Source: Sphingomonas sp. PAMC 26621 (GTDB lineage Bacteria > Pseudomonadota > Alphaproteobacteria > Sphingomonadales > Sphingomonadaceae). From it: a stretch of DNA of 43,469 nucleotides. The first letter of the stretch is position 1. Each line of letters begins with the position of its first letter. Both the position numbers and the translations under genes were made by a program. The stretch is taken from positions 1-43,469 of the forward strand of contig NZ_AIDW01000063.1 in the NCBI RefSeq assembly GCF_000251145.1, given 5' to 3'. Below the pieces are notes generated by a model that worked only from the letters and a program-made list of their open reading frames with translations, did no database searches and was not told the DNA's origin. Below, piece after piece: positions 16,263 to 24,635 of the stretch.

Positions 16263-16514
16263 TCAGTTGCCGTGCTTCATTGCGTCATGGCTCATCATGT
16301 CGGAATGCGCCTTTTTAGCCGGCTTGGCGTGCTTCTTCTTGCCTGTCGACATGGCGTCGTGCGACTTCATGTTGCTGGCCATCGGCTTTTTGGTGGTGGC
16401 CATCTTGTCGCCGCTCTTCATCTGGTCGTGGGACGCCATCGCATCCTGGGCGAAGGCGGGAGCGGCGGCGCTGAGGGCAAGCGCGGAAAGCGCGATCAAG
16501 GTCATGGAACGCAT
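16263..16514 (-). CDS. Small exported MXKDX-repeat protein
   Basis: This is an 83-residue protein with a signal peptide (SMTLIALSALALSAAAPAFA). The mature part is made of loose Met/His/Lys/Asp repeats: SHDQMKSGDKMATTKKPMAS, NMKSHDAMS, HSDMMSHDAMKHGN. It matches what databases name a pentapeptide MXKDX repeat protein. Met- and His-rich periplasmic proteins of this kind could bind copper or act as a methionine oxidation sink; both ideas are inference. AGGAGA lies 7 nt before the ATG at 16514. It heads the operon with cytochrome b and the molybdopterin enzyme, behind a GTAACC-N16-CG promoter. Confidence 0.8.
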   Translation of the reverse strand: MRSMTLIALSALALSAAAPAFAQDAMASHDQMKSGDKMATTKKPMASNMKSHDAMSTGKKKHAKPAKKAHSDMMSHDAMKHGN

Positions 16515-16632
16515 GGGTATTCTCCTGTTTCGCCGGCCCCGGTAGGACATCCACCGCAGCGGCCAGCGTTAGCGTGAAGAAGCGGTCTGCCTTCGGGGAG
16601 GGGGAGGGCGAAAGCAAACCGCATCCTAGGGT

Positions 16633-16660
16633 CATGCGTAAGCGGGCAGCGTTCGGTTAC
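16633..16660 (-). promoter_or_regulatory. sigma-F-like ECF promoter for the MXKDX operon
   Basis: Read on the minus strand, GTAACC (16655-16660) is followed after exactly 16 nt by CGCATG (16633-16638). The same layout precedes four other genes in this window. It would start a transcript with a leader of about 110 nt before the MXKDX gene. The consensus GTAACC-N16-CGAA is what I recall for Caulobacter sigma-F. The rest of the 16515-16739 gap holds no gene. Confidence 0.6.
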
Positions 16661-16739
16661 AGATCACTCTCACTTTTTTGCCATTCGGAAGCCCGCGCGC
16701 GGTTATCGGCAGCCTCGACCTTGTCCGATGCCCGCAACC

Positions 16740-18077
16740 TCACACCATCGCCGCGAGGAAATCATCGACACGCGCGGTCGCGAACGCCGTGAAGCTGTCG
16801 GCCACTCCGTACGGGATAAGCAGCTCGCGATCGTGCACCATGGCACCGCAGCTGTAGACGACATTGGGGACATAGCCGTCCCGCTCCTCGGGACTTGGCG
16901 ACAGGATCGGCTCCGGGGTGCGTGCGAGGACGCGCGAAGGGTCGTCGCGGTCGAGAAGGCAGGCGCCGATCGAATAGTTGCGCACGGCGCCGACACCGTG
17001 CGTCAGGACGAGCCATCCTTCGTCGATCTCGATCGGCGAACCGCAATTACCCATCTGCACTGCTTCCCAGGGGAAGCGCGGCTCGATCAGCTTGGCGCCA
17101 CCATTCCAGGTGAAAAGATCGTCGGAGGACAACAGCCAGATGCTCTCATTGTCCTGCCGCCCGAGCATGAAATAGCGACCGTCGATGCGCCGTGGGAACA
17201 GCGCCATGCCTTTCGCTCCTACGGCATCGCCGGCGAGTTGCCGCATTTCCCAGGAGCGGAAATCGGTGCCGACCAACATCTCGGAGCGCGCGTGCATGCC
17301 GTCGAAGGCGGTATAGGTGCCGTAATACGTGACTTGCCCGTCATCCTCGACGAACCGAACCAGGCGCACGTCTTCAATCCCCTGACGCTGGGTGGGAAGG
17401 ACCGGGAACAGCACCGTCTCAGATATGACGCGGCTGCCGCCACAATGCAGTTCCAGACGCGGCATTTCCGCGCGGACTGCCGCGGCGTCGATGACCGGTG
17501 GCTGGGTTGTGGGTCCGACCGGATCAATTTCGACACCGCCACCAAACGTCCAGATGCCGGTGCGGAAACTTACGGACGAAACATGGCCTTCACCGATGCC
17601 CCTGAGCGACATGACGAAGCGGAGACTGCCTGCCGGAACGTCGTCCTGGTCAGGATGCGGAACGGCGCTGGGGTTGAACAGGGCGGCCGCCTCGAACGCA
17701 TATTCCTCCATGAAAAGAGCACCGATCAATTCCCGGCGGGGTGCATCGACGCCATCGATGCCGACGAGCATGGGGCGTAGATCGTCGAAGCGACGACGAA
17801 AGGTCGCATCGACATTACGATGACGGTCATCGAGGGCGGAAGTCACTTCGCTCAACAAGCGGTCGACCTGCCGATCATCGAACCCGATGACGCGCTCGGC
17901 GATGACCTGAAGACGCGACGGCCCGTCGTCATGCCCGCCGGGATACCCTGGTTCGAAGGGCCGGATCACGGTGCGCGACGGGTCGGGTTTCAGCATGGCA
18001 TCGTGATGATGAAGCAACATGGTGCCGCCCGGCGGGGATCGCCCGAAGAGCAGCGAGCCGAGTTGAGACAGGCGCAT
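16740..18077 (-). CDS. GH130-family glycoside phosphorylase/hydrolase
   Basis: This 445-residue protein resembles the five-bladed beta-propeller family GH130, mostly inverting beta-mannoside phosphorylases. Blades with family-like segments are ETVLFPVLPTQRQGIEDVRL, TYYGTYTAFDGM, GMALFPRRIDGRYFMLGRQD, SPIEIDEGWLVLTHGVG and SCGAMVHDRELLIPYG. The N-terminal 120 residues are an extra region also seen in long GH130 members. GGAGAAAG precedes the ATG at 18077. A second, shorter GH130 lies at 21711 in the gnd/zwf operon. Probable reaction: phosphorolysis of a mannose-containing disaccharide or oligosaccharide; the substrate is not known. Confidence 0.82.
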   Translation of the reverse strand: MRLSQLGSLLFGRSPPGGTMLLHHHDAMLKPDPSRTVIRPFEPGYPGGHDDGPSRLQVIAERVIGFDDRQVDRLLSEVTSALDDRHRNVDATFRRRFDDLRPMLVGIDGVDAPRRELIGALFMEEYAFEAAALFNPSAVPHPDQDDVPAGSLRFVMSLRGIGEGHVSSVSFRTGIWTFGGGVEIDPVGPTTQPPVIDAAAVRAEMPRLELHCGGSRVISETVLFPVLPTQRQGIEDVRLVRFVEDDGQVTYYGTYTAFDGMHARSEMLVGTDFRSWEMRQLAGDAVGAKGMALFPRRIDGRYFMLGRQDNESIWLLSSDDLFTWNGGAKLIEPRFPWEAVQMGNCGSPIEIDEGWLVLTHGVGAVRNYSIGACLLDRDDPSRVLARTPEPILSPSPEERDGYVPNVVYSCGAMVHDRELLIPYGVADSFTAFATARVDDFLAAMV

Positions 18078-18179
18078 TTCTTTCTCCGTGTAGCAGCTGA
18101 CCGATGTCGCAAGATCAATACGGTCAACACCTGCGCTGGTTACGTCCGTCTGCCAGCTGCCAAGCCCGTGCCGAGGGGC

Positions 18180-18207
18180 GTAACCGCAGCCGGATCGGCT
18201 GCGTATG
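18180..18207 (+). promoter_or_regulatory. sigma-F-like ECF promoter for the DUF1223 gene
   Basis: GTAACC (18180-18185), 16 nt, then CGTATG (18202-18207). It lies 55 bp upstream of the DUF1223 start. A weaker minus-strand look-alike, GTAACC-N15-CGTATTG, spans 18116-18143 in front of the divergent GH130 gene; its 15-nt spacing makes it doubtful. Confidence 0.6.
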
Positions 18208-18261
18208 ATGGTCAAGCGGACAGTCGTCCTCGCCACGGAATAAAGCGTAAGGAGAAGTACG

Positions 18262-18989
18262 ATGAAGGCCATTTTCTGGGTGCCGAGCGCCTTTGGCATA
18301 GCGGCGATCGGTGCGGCGGGCCTGCTCGCCGCGCCGGGCTCGCCTTCTGCTGCCGCCAAGGCAGCGACCGTGGCGCCGGTCGTGGTCGAGCTCTTTCAGA
18401 GCCAGGGTTGCTCCTCCTGTCCCCCGGCAAATGCCAACCTCAATGCGATCGCCGACCGGGCGGACGTCATCCCGTTATCGTTCGGTGTAACTTACTGGGA
18501 TCAGCTCGGCTGGAAGGACACGTTTGCCCGCCGCAATTCACCGCGCGGCAGTGGGATTATGCGCGCAGCGCCGGCCGTTTGGAGGTGGCGACGCCCCAGA
18601 TCGTCATCAATGGGGGGCACAAGACGGTGGTGGGCAACAATCGGCAGCAGCTCGAGGCGGCGATCCGTTCTGCCCGGCACACTGGCGGTCCCTCGATCGT
18701 GGTTGCGGGCAACCGGATCACGGTCGGAGCAGCGAGTGGTGTGAAGCCAGCCACGGTCTGGGTCGTCCGGTACGATCCACGCAGCAACAATGTGCCGATA
18801 CGGGCAGGTGAAAATGGCGGGCGCACGCTGCCCCACCGCAACATCGTCCGCCAGCTGGATGCCGTCGGGACATGGTCGGGAAGTGCGGCCAGCTTCACGC
18901 TGCCTCCCAACCCCAATCCGATCCTGCGTACCGCGATACTGGTTCAAAGCGGTAAAGGCGGCGCGATCGTTGCAGCAACGCGACTCTAG
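18262..18989 (+). pseudogene. DUF1223 exported thioredoxin-like protein, frameshifted
   Basis: The first frame gives a signal peptide and VVELFQSQGCSSCPPANANL, the CxxC motif of DUF1223 proteins, then ending WDQLGWKDTFAR. At about 18530 the homology passes to another frame that continues QFTARQWDYARSAGRLEVAT, then PQIVINGGHKTVVGNN, and ends at the TAG at 18989. One missing base in the GCCCGCCGC stretch explains the break. The family has a thioredoxin fold and is exported. As written the product would be truncated and scrambled. The break could be real or a sequencing error, since both halves are otherwise well conserved. Confidence 0.8.
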
Positions 18990-19001
18990 CTGCCAATCCG
19001 C

Positions 19002-19039
19002 CGACCAGGAGGTGCGCCACTTGGCACACCTCCTGGTCG
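19002..19039. terminator. Long hairpin between the DUF1223 gene and gnd
   Basis: CGACCAGGAGGTG and CACCTCCTGGTCG pair in a stem of at least 13 bp directly after the DUF1223 stop. No T tract follows on the plus strand. It may end DUF1223 transcription or protect RNA ends. It also hides no ribosome binding site of gnd, whose AAAGGAG lies further down. Confidence 0.6.
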
Positions 19040-19071
19040 TTAAAGACCCATTCTAAAGGAGTGACACCAGC

Positions 19072-20052
19072 ATGAAGATCGCAATGGTCGGCCTCGGCTG
19101 CATGGGCGGCAACATGGCGCGAAGACTGTTGCGCGACGGACATGAGGTCGTCGCCTTCGACCGTGACGCTTCGGCGGTGGCGGAGCTTGCCAAGGACGGC
19201 GCGACGCCTGCTAAATCGCTCGAGGAGGTCGTTGCCGCGCTGGAGCCGCCGCGCGTGCTGTGGGTGATGCTGCCCGCCGGCGATCCCACGGAGGAGACGA
19301 TCCAGGCGCTGGTCGCGCTCGGCGACGAAGGCGACGTTGTCGTCGACGGCGGTAACAGCTACTACCGCGACGATATCCGTCGTTCGCAGGACTGCCGGCT
19401 GAAGAAGGTCCACTATGTCCATGTCGGCGTGTCGGGTGGCGTATGGGGCCTGGAGCGCGGCTATTGCATGATGGTCGGTGGGGACGAGGCGGCGCTCGAA
19501 CTGCTCGATCCCGTGCTCGCGACGCTCGCACCGGGCACCGGCACCATCGACCGGACGGAAGGTCGCGACACGACCGACGACCGCGCCGAGCGCGGCTACA
19601 TCCACGCCGGCACGCCGGGGGCGGGCCATTTCGTGAAGATGGTCCATAACGGCATCGAATACGGGATCATGCAGGCCTATGCTGAAGGGTTCGACATCCT
19701 GAAGAGCCGCGGCAATTGCGAGCGCGTGCCCAAGGGCGAGCGCTTCGAGATCAACCTGACCGATGTGGCCGAGGTATGGCGGCGCGGTTCGGTGATCTCC
19801 TCATGGCTGCTCGACTGGTGCGCCACCGCGCTCGCCAAGGATAACCAGCTTGCCGACTTCTCCGGCAGGGTTAGCGATTCCGGCGAAGGCCAGTGGACGA
19901 TCGACGCCGCGATGGAGCAGGCGGTGCCAATTCACGTCCTCTCGGCGGCGCTGTTCGCGCGCTATCGCAGTCGCGTCGACACGACTTTCGGGGACAAGCT
20001 GCTATCAGCGATGCGCTTCGGATTCGGCGGGCATGTCGAGATGCCGCAATGA
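19072..20052 (+). CDS. gnd: 6-phosphogluconate dehydrogenase, short NAD-type
   Basis: This 326-residue 6-phosphogluconate dehydrogenase (decarboxylating) converts 6-phosphogluconate to ribulose 5-phosphate and CO2. The N-terminal Rossmann motif is MVGLGCMGGNMARRL. VDGGNSYYRDD and GVSGGVWGLERGYCMMVGG are substrate-binding segments, and HFVKMVHNGIEYGIMQAYAEG holds the catalytic Lys and Asn-Glu. The length of about 330 residues marks the short YqeC/GntZ-like type rather than the 470-residue form. An Asp after the first beta-strand (FDRD) suggests NAD preference. AAAGGAG precedes the start. It is the first gene of a tight six-gene operon. Confidence 0.92.
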   Translation: MKIAMVGLGCMGGNMARRLLRDGHEVVAFDRDASAVAELAKDGATPAKSLEEVVAALEPPRVLWVMLPAGDPTEETIQALVALGDEGDVVVDGGNSYYRDDIRRSQDCRLKKVHYVHVGVSGGVWGLERGYCMMVGGDEAALELLDPVLATLAPGTGTIDRTEGRDTTDDRAERGYIHAGTPGAGHFVKMVHNGIEYGIMQAYAEGFDILKSRGNCERVPKGERFEINLTDVAEVWRRGSVISSWLLDWCATALAKDNQLADFSGRVSDSGEGQWTIDAAMEQAVPIHVLSAALFARYRSRVDTTFGDKLLSAMRFGFGGHVEMPQ

Positions 20053-21497
20053 TCGACCGCGCGCCCGCCGCGACGCTCGTGATCTTCGGCGCGACGGGCG
20101 ACCTGACGCGGCGACTGATCGCCCCCGCGCTGGTACATTTGATGCGCGACGGGTTGCTCGACGACGGATTCAAGATTCTCGGCGTAGCCCGGGAGATGGG
20201 CGACGACGCGATGCTGTGCGACTCGCTCGAGAAGTTCCTCCGCGAAAACGGCACGCTGGAGGAGGAAGGCGACCAGCACGGCTGGAGCGCCCTGCGCCAT
20301 CGGATCAGCTACCGGTCGGGCGATTTCGCGAACCCGGCGCTGTTCAGCGCGCTGACCGCCGAGCTGAACGGCGCCGTGATCTTCTACCTCGCGACGGCGC
20401 CGTCGTTCTTCGGCCCGCTGGTCGACGCGCTGGGCGACGCCGGGTTGCTGGACGAGGCCGATGGCTTTCGCCGGATCGCGGTTGAAAAACCGTTCGGTAC
20501 CGACCTTGCTTCCGCCTGTGCGCTCAACGCGCGGTTGCTGGGGCGAGCGGCGGAGACGCAGATTTTTCGGGTCGATCATTTCCTGGGCAAGGAAACGGTG
20601 CAGAACATCATGGTGGCGCGCTTCGGCAACGCGCTGACCGGGGCGGTGTGGAACAACCGCCATATCGACCATGTCCAGATCACCGTCGCCGAGACCGTCG
20701 CGGTTGGCAGCCGTGGCGCCTTTTACGACGCGACCGGCGCGTTGCGCGACATGGTCGCCAATCACCTGTTCCAACTGCTCGCGATGGTGGCGATGGAGCC
20801 GCCAAACCGCTTTGATGCAGAAACGATCCGCGACGAAAAGGCGCGCGTGCTGAAAGCCGTGCATCCGGTTCGGCCGGAGGACACGGTGCGCGGCCGCTAT
20901 GCGGCGGGTGAGGCTGGCGGCCAACCCGTCGTCGACTACCGCGCCGAACAGAACGTTGCGGCGGATAGCCGCACCGAAACCTTCGTCGCGGCCAAGGTAG
21001 CGATCGACACGTTCCGTTGGGCGGGCGTGCCCTTTTACCTGCGTACCGGCAAGGCGCTAGCCGCGCGCGACAGCGAAATCGTGATCCGGTTTCGCGACGT
21101 CCCCGCCGCACCGTTCGAGGGCATCGAAGGCGAACGCCCCGCCAACGAGCTGGTGATCCAGATCCAGCCGCGCGAAGGCCTCCATCTTGGCATCGTTGTG
21201 AAGCGGCCGGGACCTACACTGACCACGGCATCCGTCGCGCTCGACTTTTGCTATGCCGAGGCTTTCGGGCTCGGTCGGCCGACCGGTTATGAGACGCTGA
21301 TCTATGACCTGCTGATCGGCGACCAGACGCTGTTCCAGCGCGCGGACATGGTCGAGGCCTGCTGGACGGCGGTGGCGCCCCTGATCGAAGCTTGGCGGCA
21401 AGGCGAGCCGGAGGATTACGCTGCCGGCACGACGGGCCCCGCGGGGTCGGGGGCGCTGATGGCACGCGACGGCCGGACATGGAGGGCGATCGCATGA
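20049..21497 (+). CDS. zwf: Glucose-6-phosphate dehydrogenase
   Basis: This 482-residue glucose-6-phosphate 1-dehydrogenase oxidises G6P to 6-phosphogluconolactone. The N-terminal coenzyme motif is VIFGATGDLTRRL. EKPFGTD is conserved, and the active-site signature RVDHFLGKE is at residues 174-182, with His177 and Lys181. Length and motifs are complete. The ATG at 20049 overlaps the gnd stop (ATGA), which implies translational coupling. Together with gnd it forms the oxidative pentose-phosphate branch; a 6-phosphogluconolactonase gene is not in this cluster. Confidence 0.94.
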   Translation: MIDRAPAATLVIFGATGDLTRRLIAPALVHLMRDGLLDDGFKILGVAREMGDDAMLCDSLEKFLRENGTLEEEGDQHGWSALRHRISYRSGDFANPALFSALTAELNGAVIFYLATAPSFFGPLVDALGDAGLLDEADGFRRIAVEKPFGTDLASACALNARLLGRAAETQIFRVDHFLGKETVQNIMVARFGNALTGAVWNNRHIDHVQITVAETVAVGSRGAFYDATGALRDMVANHLFQLLAMVAMEPPNRFDAETIRDEKARVLKAVHPVRPEDTVRGRYAAGEAGGQPVVDYRAEQNVAADSRTETFVAAKVAIDTFRWAGVPFYLRTGKALAARDSEIVIRFRDVPAAPFEGIEGERPANELVIQIQPREGLHLGIVVKRPGPTLTTASVALDFCYAEAFGLGRPTGYETLIYDLLIGDQTLFQRADMVEACWTAVAPLIEAWRQGEPEDYAAGTTGPAGSGALMARDGRTWRAIA

Positions 21498-21513
21498 CCG
21501 CATTCGACCGATA

Positions 21514-21714
21514 ATGTCTTACCCTACCAACGATGAGGCGAACGCCATGAGGCACGAGCAGGACTATATGCGCAAACGCAGTGCGGAGGAGGCGGGGCGC
21601 GGTTCGCAGGCGACGTGCCCGTCGGCCAAGCTGGCGCATCTCGCGCTTGCCGCCGCTTATGCCCGCCGAGCGGCCACACTCGTGGATGGATCACATCAGG
21701 GGGAAGCGTTGTGA
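21514..21714 (+). CDS. Small protein of unknown function
   Basis: This 66-residue ORF lies between zwf and the second GH130 gene. It starts 16 nt after zwf and overlaps the next start by GTGA. The protein is polar at the N-terminus (MSYPTNDEANAMRHEQDYMR) with an Ala-rich helix (AKLAHLALAAAYARRAATLV) near the end. The arrangement suggests it is translated. No family is recognised. Confidence 0.6.
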   Translation: MSYPTNDEANAMRHEQDYMRKRSAEEAGRGSQATCPSAKLAHLALAAAYARRAATLVDGSHQGEAL

Positions 21715-22598
21715 AGGGCTTCATAGTCGAGGCAATCGAACCCGTAACGCTCGGCCGTCAAAGCCGGTTGGTCGACATGTATGTGCTGAGCCCGTTCATC
21801 TGGCGGACCGGTGATAGCTATGAACTTCTCGTCCGGGCGGTGCCGCGACGCGACGACGAACCGCGGCTAAAGATGGCGGAAATCTGGTACGGGACATCAT
21901 CCAACGGCCTGCATTTCGAGATGGACGAGGCGCCTGTCCTCTTTCCCGGGCCCGGCCTGGAGGATCTCGACGGCTGCGAGGACCCGACGGTGATCGTCTC
22001 GGAGGGACGCGTGCATTGCTGGTACACTGGCTGGAACCAGGCTCAGCGAACCGGGCGGCTGATGTATGCGGCGGGACCGGACGCGCGCAGCCTGAACAAG
22101 CAGCGCCGTGTGCTCGATTCCCGCCCGCCCTACGCCAACCCCAAGGAAGCGACGGTCGCCCCCGCTGCCGACGGATCGTGGCGGTTGCTGTTCGAATATG
22201 CCGAGGACGAGCATTCCAAGATCGGTGCCGCTGCCGCCCCCGACCTGCATGGCCCCTGGGAGGTGATCGGACCCTTGCTCGCTGCCAGGCCCGACCATTG
22301 GGACAATTGGCACCTGTCGACCGGGCCGGTGATCGGTGCGGGTTCCAAGCAGCCGGTGATGTTCTACAACGGCGCCACGCATGACGCGCACTGGCGGATC
22401 GGCTGGGCCGCGCTGGACGCGGGTCTGGGACAGGTGGTCGCACGATGCGACGGCCCGCTGATCGCGCCCGAGGCACTGGCGTCAGGCGCCACCGACATCG
22501 CCTTCGCCGCCTCAGCGATCGAGGACGAGGATCATATCTGGCTCTATTACTCGCTGTCCGACAAGGATCTGTTCCGCGCAAGGCTGCGCCGGCTGTGA
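21711..22598 (+). CDS. GH130-type glycosidase/phosphorylase, short
   Basis: This 295-residue beta-propeller protein resembles GH130/GH43-like glycosidases. The likely catalytic propeller segments are LEDLDGCEDPTVIVSEGRVH and CWYTGWNQAQRTGRLMYAAG, then KEATVAPAADGSWRLLFEYA, and finally GPVIGAGSKQPVMFYNGATH. The GTG at 21711 overlaps the preceding stop (GTGA), and GGGGGAAG lies about 6 nt upstream. Being in the gnd/zwf operon suggests that it feeds released hexose or hexose phosphate into oxidative sugar metabolism. The substrate is unknown. Confidence 0.78.
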   Translation: MKGFIVEAIEPVTLGRQSRLVDMYVLSPFIWRTGDSYELLVRAVPRRDDEPRLKMAEIWYGTSSNGLHFEMDEAPVLFPGPGLEDLDGCEDPTVIVSEGRVHCWYTGWNQAQRTGRLMYAAGPDARSLNKQRRVLDSRPPYANPKEATVAPAADGSWRLLFEYAEDEHSKIGAAAAPDLHGPWEVIGPLLAARPDHWDNWHLSTGPVIGAGSKQPVMFYNGATHDAHWRIGWAALDAGLGQVVARCDGPLIAPEALASGATDIAFAASAIEDEDHIWLYYSLSDKDLFRARLRRL

Positions 22599-23377
22599 GC
22601 GGCACCGGCATCCTTGCGGGCCGGGTTGGGATCGTCACCGGCGGCGGCTCGGGCATCGGCGAAGCCTGCGTTCAGGCGCTTGCCGAGCGCGGTGCGGCCG
22701 TCGCCATCGGCATCGTCGGCAACGAGGACGTGAGCGAGCGTGTCGCCGCGATCGAGGCGGCGGGCGGGCGGGCCGTCGCGGTGTCGCTCGACGTGGCCGA
22801 CGAGGCGGCGGTCGACACCGCGTTCGATCGGGTCGCAGCGGTGCTCGGCGTACCCGACATCCTGGTTAATTCGGCCGGACTGAACATGTCGGACGTCGAC
22901 GTGGCCGACATGCCGCTGGAGCAGTGGCGACGGCTGATCGACACCGACCTGACCGGCACGTTTCTTACCTCGCGCCGGTTCGTTCGCGACCTGAAGCGGG
23001 TGGGACGGGGTGGTGCGATCGTCAACATCACCTCCATCCATGCCTTTGCCATGCGGGCGGGCGGGGCGGATTACACTGCCGCGAAAGGAGGGCAGGCTAA
23101 CTTGGGTGCCACGCTGGCGCTGGAGGTCGCGCGGCTTGGGATCACGGTCAATTCGATCGCGCCGGGCATGATCCTGACGCCGCTGAACAAGCAGGCCCAA
23201 GACGATCCGGAGTATCTCCGCAAGATCGAGCGCAACATCCCCGTCGGTCGCGCCGGCCGGCCGGAGGAAGTGGCGCGGCTCGCGGCTTTTCTGGCGTCGC
23301 CCGACGCCGCTTACATAACGGGCACGTCGATCACGATCGACGGCGGCCTGTCGCTACTCGTCGGGCAGGGCGCCTGA
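22595..23377 (+). CDS. Short-chain dehydrogenase/reductase
   Basis: This is a 260-residue classical SDR. Motifs: TGGGSGIG (coenzyme), NSAG in place of NNAG, a Ser in NITSIHA, and the catalytic YTAAK. The C-terminus (YITGTSITIDGGLSLLVGQG) is typical. SDRs of this type often oxidise sugars such as glucose, or act on other alcohols. The GTG at 22595 overlaps the GH130 stop (GTGA). In this operon a glucose- or sugar-dehydrogenase role is attractive but unproven. Confidence 0.87.
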   Translation: MSGTGILAGRVGIVTGGGSGIGEACVQALAERGAAVAIGIVGNEDVSERVAAIEAAGGRAVAVSLDVADEAAVDTAFDRVAAVLGVPDILVNSAGLNMSDVDVADMPLEQWRRLIDTDLTGTFLTSRRFVRDLKRVGRGGAIVNITSIHAFAMRAGGADYTAAKGGQANLGATLALEVARLGITVNSIAPGMILTPLNKQAQDDPEYLRKIERNIPVGRAGRPEEVARLAAFLASPDAAYITGTSITIDGGLSLLVGQGA

Positions 23378-23411
23378 CCAACAATCAACGGAGAAACCCC
23401 ATGCGCCGTAT

Positions 23412-24179
23412 TTGGCTCTGGCCTTGGCGGTCTCCGCCTGCGGAGCGTCCAGCGAGCCGCAGGTAACAAGCCAACGGGTGACGGTTCCCGGTGTAGTCGC
23501 GTCACCAGTAACACTGACTGCCACCGATGGCGTGCGGATCGACGGTGACTATCGCCGGGCGACGAGCCCTAGGGCGTTGATCCTGTTGTTCCATCAGGCG
23601 GGGTCCGGCAAGGGCGAGTATGCCACCATCGCCCCGCGTCTGGCGGCGGCGGGCTACAGCTCGCTGGCGATCGACCAGCGCGCGGGCGGACCGCTGTTCG
23701 GCGTCAATGCCACCGCGGCGCGGCTCGGCCGCCCAGCGGACTATCCGGAAGCGCAGCGCGACCTGGAGGCGGCGCTGGCCTGGGGACGTGCCCAAGGCCT
23801 GCCGATCATCCTGTGGGGCAGCAGCTATTCCGCCGCGTTGGTGTTCCGCGTCGCGGCGGCGCACCCGCAGGGCGTGGCGGCAGTGCTGGCCTTTTCGCCG
23901 GGCGAATATCTCGACGACAAGCAGGCGGTGGCGCACGCCGCGGCGGCGGTCCGCGTGCCCGTGTTCGTCACGTCCGCGGACGACGCGGGCGAGATCGCGG
24001 CGGCGCGCGCCATCCTTGCGGCCTCGCCGGCCGCGCTGAAGCGTCAGTACCTGCCACGTGCCGGGGTCCATGGCTCTTCCACGCTCATTCCAGCGAAGAA
24101 TGCGGCGGGCGCAGCGGCGAACTGGGCAGCGGTGCTGGACTTCCTACACCGCGTCGGCGGACCTACGACACCATCATAA
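23412..24179 (+). CDS. Exported alpha/beta-hydrolase, probable lipoprotein with damaged start
   Basis: This protein of about 255 residues has an alpha/beta-hydrolase fold. ILLFHQAGSGKGEYATI is the oxyanion region, the nucleophile lies in WGSSYSAAL (GxSxx), and GVHGSSTL carries the catalytic His. The N-terminus LALALAVSACGAS is a lipoprotein signal. The frame opens with a TTG at 23412. The well-placed ATG (23401, with GGAGA 6 nt upstream) is out of frame by one base; adding a single T to the ATTTGG run would join ATG-CGC-CGT-AT to this frame. So either the start is frameshifted or the base is a sequencing error. It is the last gene of the gnd operon. Confidence 0.75.
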   Translation: MALALAVSACGASSEPQVTSQRVTVPGVVASPVTLTATDGVRIDGDYRRATSPRALILLFHQAGSGKGEYATIAPRLAAAGYSSLAIDQRAGGPLFGVNATAARLGRPADYPEAQRDLEAALAWGRAQGLPIILWGSSYSAALVFRVAAAHPQGVAAVLAFSPGEYLDDKQAVAHAAAAVRVPVFVTSADDAGEIAAARAILAASPAALKRQYLPRAGVHGSSTLIPAKNAAGAAANWAAVLDFLHRVGGPTTPS

Positions 24180-24213
24180 CCGTTCTCGGTCCGGCGTAAT
24201 CGTTCGCCGCCCG

Positions 24214-24612
24214 TCAGCCGTCGCCGGTTTTAAAGGCGATGGCCTCCACCTCGATCTTCCATTCGGGCATGACCAGCGCCGCTGCCGCGACCAGTGTCGA
24301 CGCGGGGCGCGCGCCCTCCAGAAACGGCTCACGGATGGCCGTCAGCGCCCGCGCATCGCCGATGTCGGTCAGGAACGTCGTCACCTTGACCAGATCGTGG
24401 ACGGTCATTTCGGCGGCGGCAAGGATCGCGACGACATTGCGCCAACATAGCATTGCCTGCGCGGCAAAGGTGTCGGGTGTCTTGCCGTCGGGATCGACGC
24501 CCAACTGCCCGGAAATGTAGAGCGTCCGTCCCGCACCGCGGATTTCCACCGCATGGCTGTATGCACCGGCGGGGGAATACATGCCCTGGGGCTCGATCGT
24601 TCGATTGGTCAT
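24214..24612 (-). CDS. RidA family protein (YjgF/YER057c/UK114)
   Basis: This 132-residue RidA-like protein starts MTNRTIEPQGMYSPAGAYSH. GRTLYISGQLGVDPDGKTPD and the C-terminal RPASTLVAAAALVMPEWKIEVEAIA are family hallmarks. The first is the substrate pocket region; the Arg that binds the carboxylate of imines in true RidA is in the RPAS segment. These proteins deaminate reactive enamines/imines or act in catabolic pathways. It is the last gene of the minus-strand operon beginning at 28292, 23 nt after a hydrolase gene. Confidence 0.88.
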   Translation of the reverse strand: MTNRTIEPQGMYSPAGAYSHAVEIRGAGRTLYISGQLGVDPDGKTPDTFAAQAMLCWRNVVAILAAAEMTVHDLVKVTTFLTDIGDARALTAIREPFLEGARPASTLVAAAALVMPEWKIEVEAIAFKTGDG

Positions 24613-24635
24613 GGCTGTTGTTCCGTTCTCACCAG

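Noticed and set aside
18116..18143. GTAACC-N15-CGTATTG in front of the GH130 gene
   Set aside because: The spacing is one base short of the five accepted sites, so it is not counted, although it lies well placed.
17820..18500. Plus-strand open frame over the GH130 5' end and the start of the DUF1223 gene
   Set aside because: It is the antisense of the GH130 gene and then a wrong frame of DUF1223. Only its last part (from about 18530) is real, as the frameshifted DUF1223 end.
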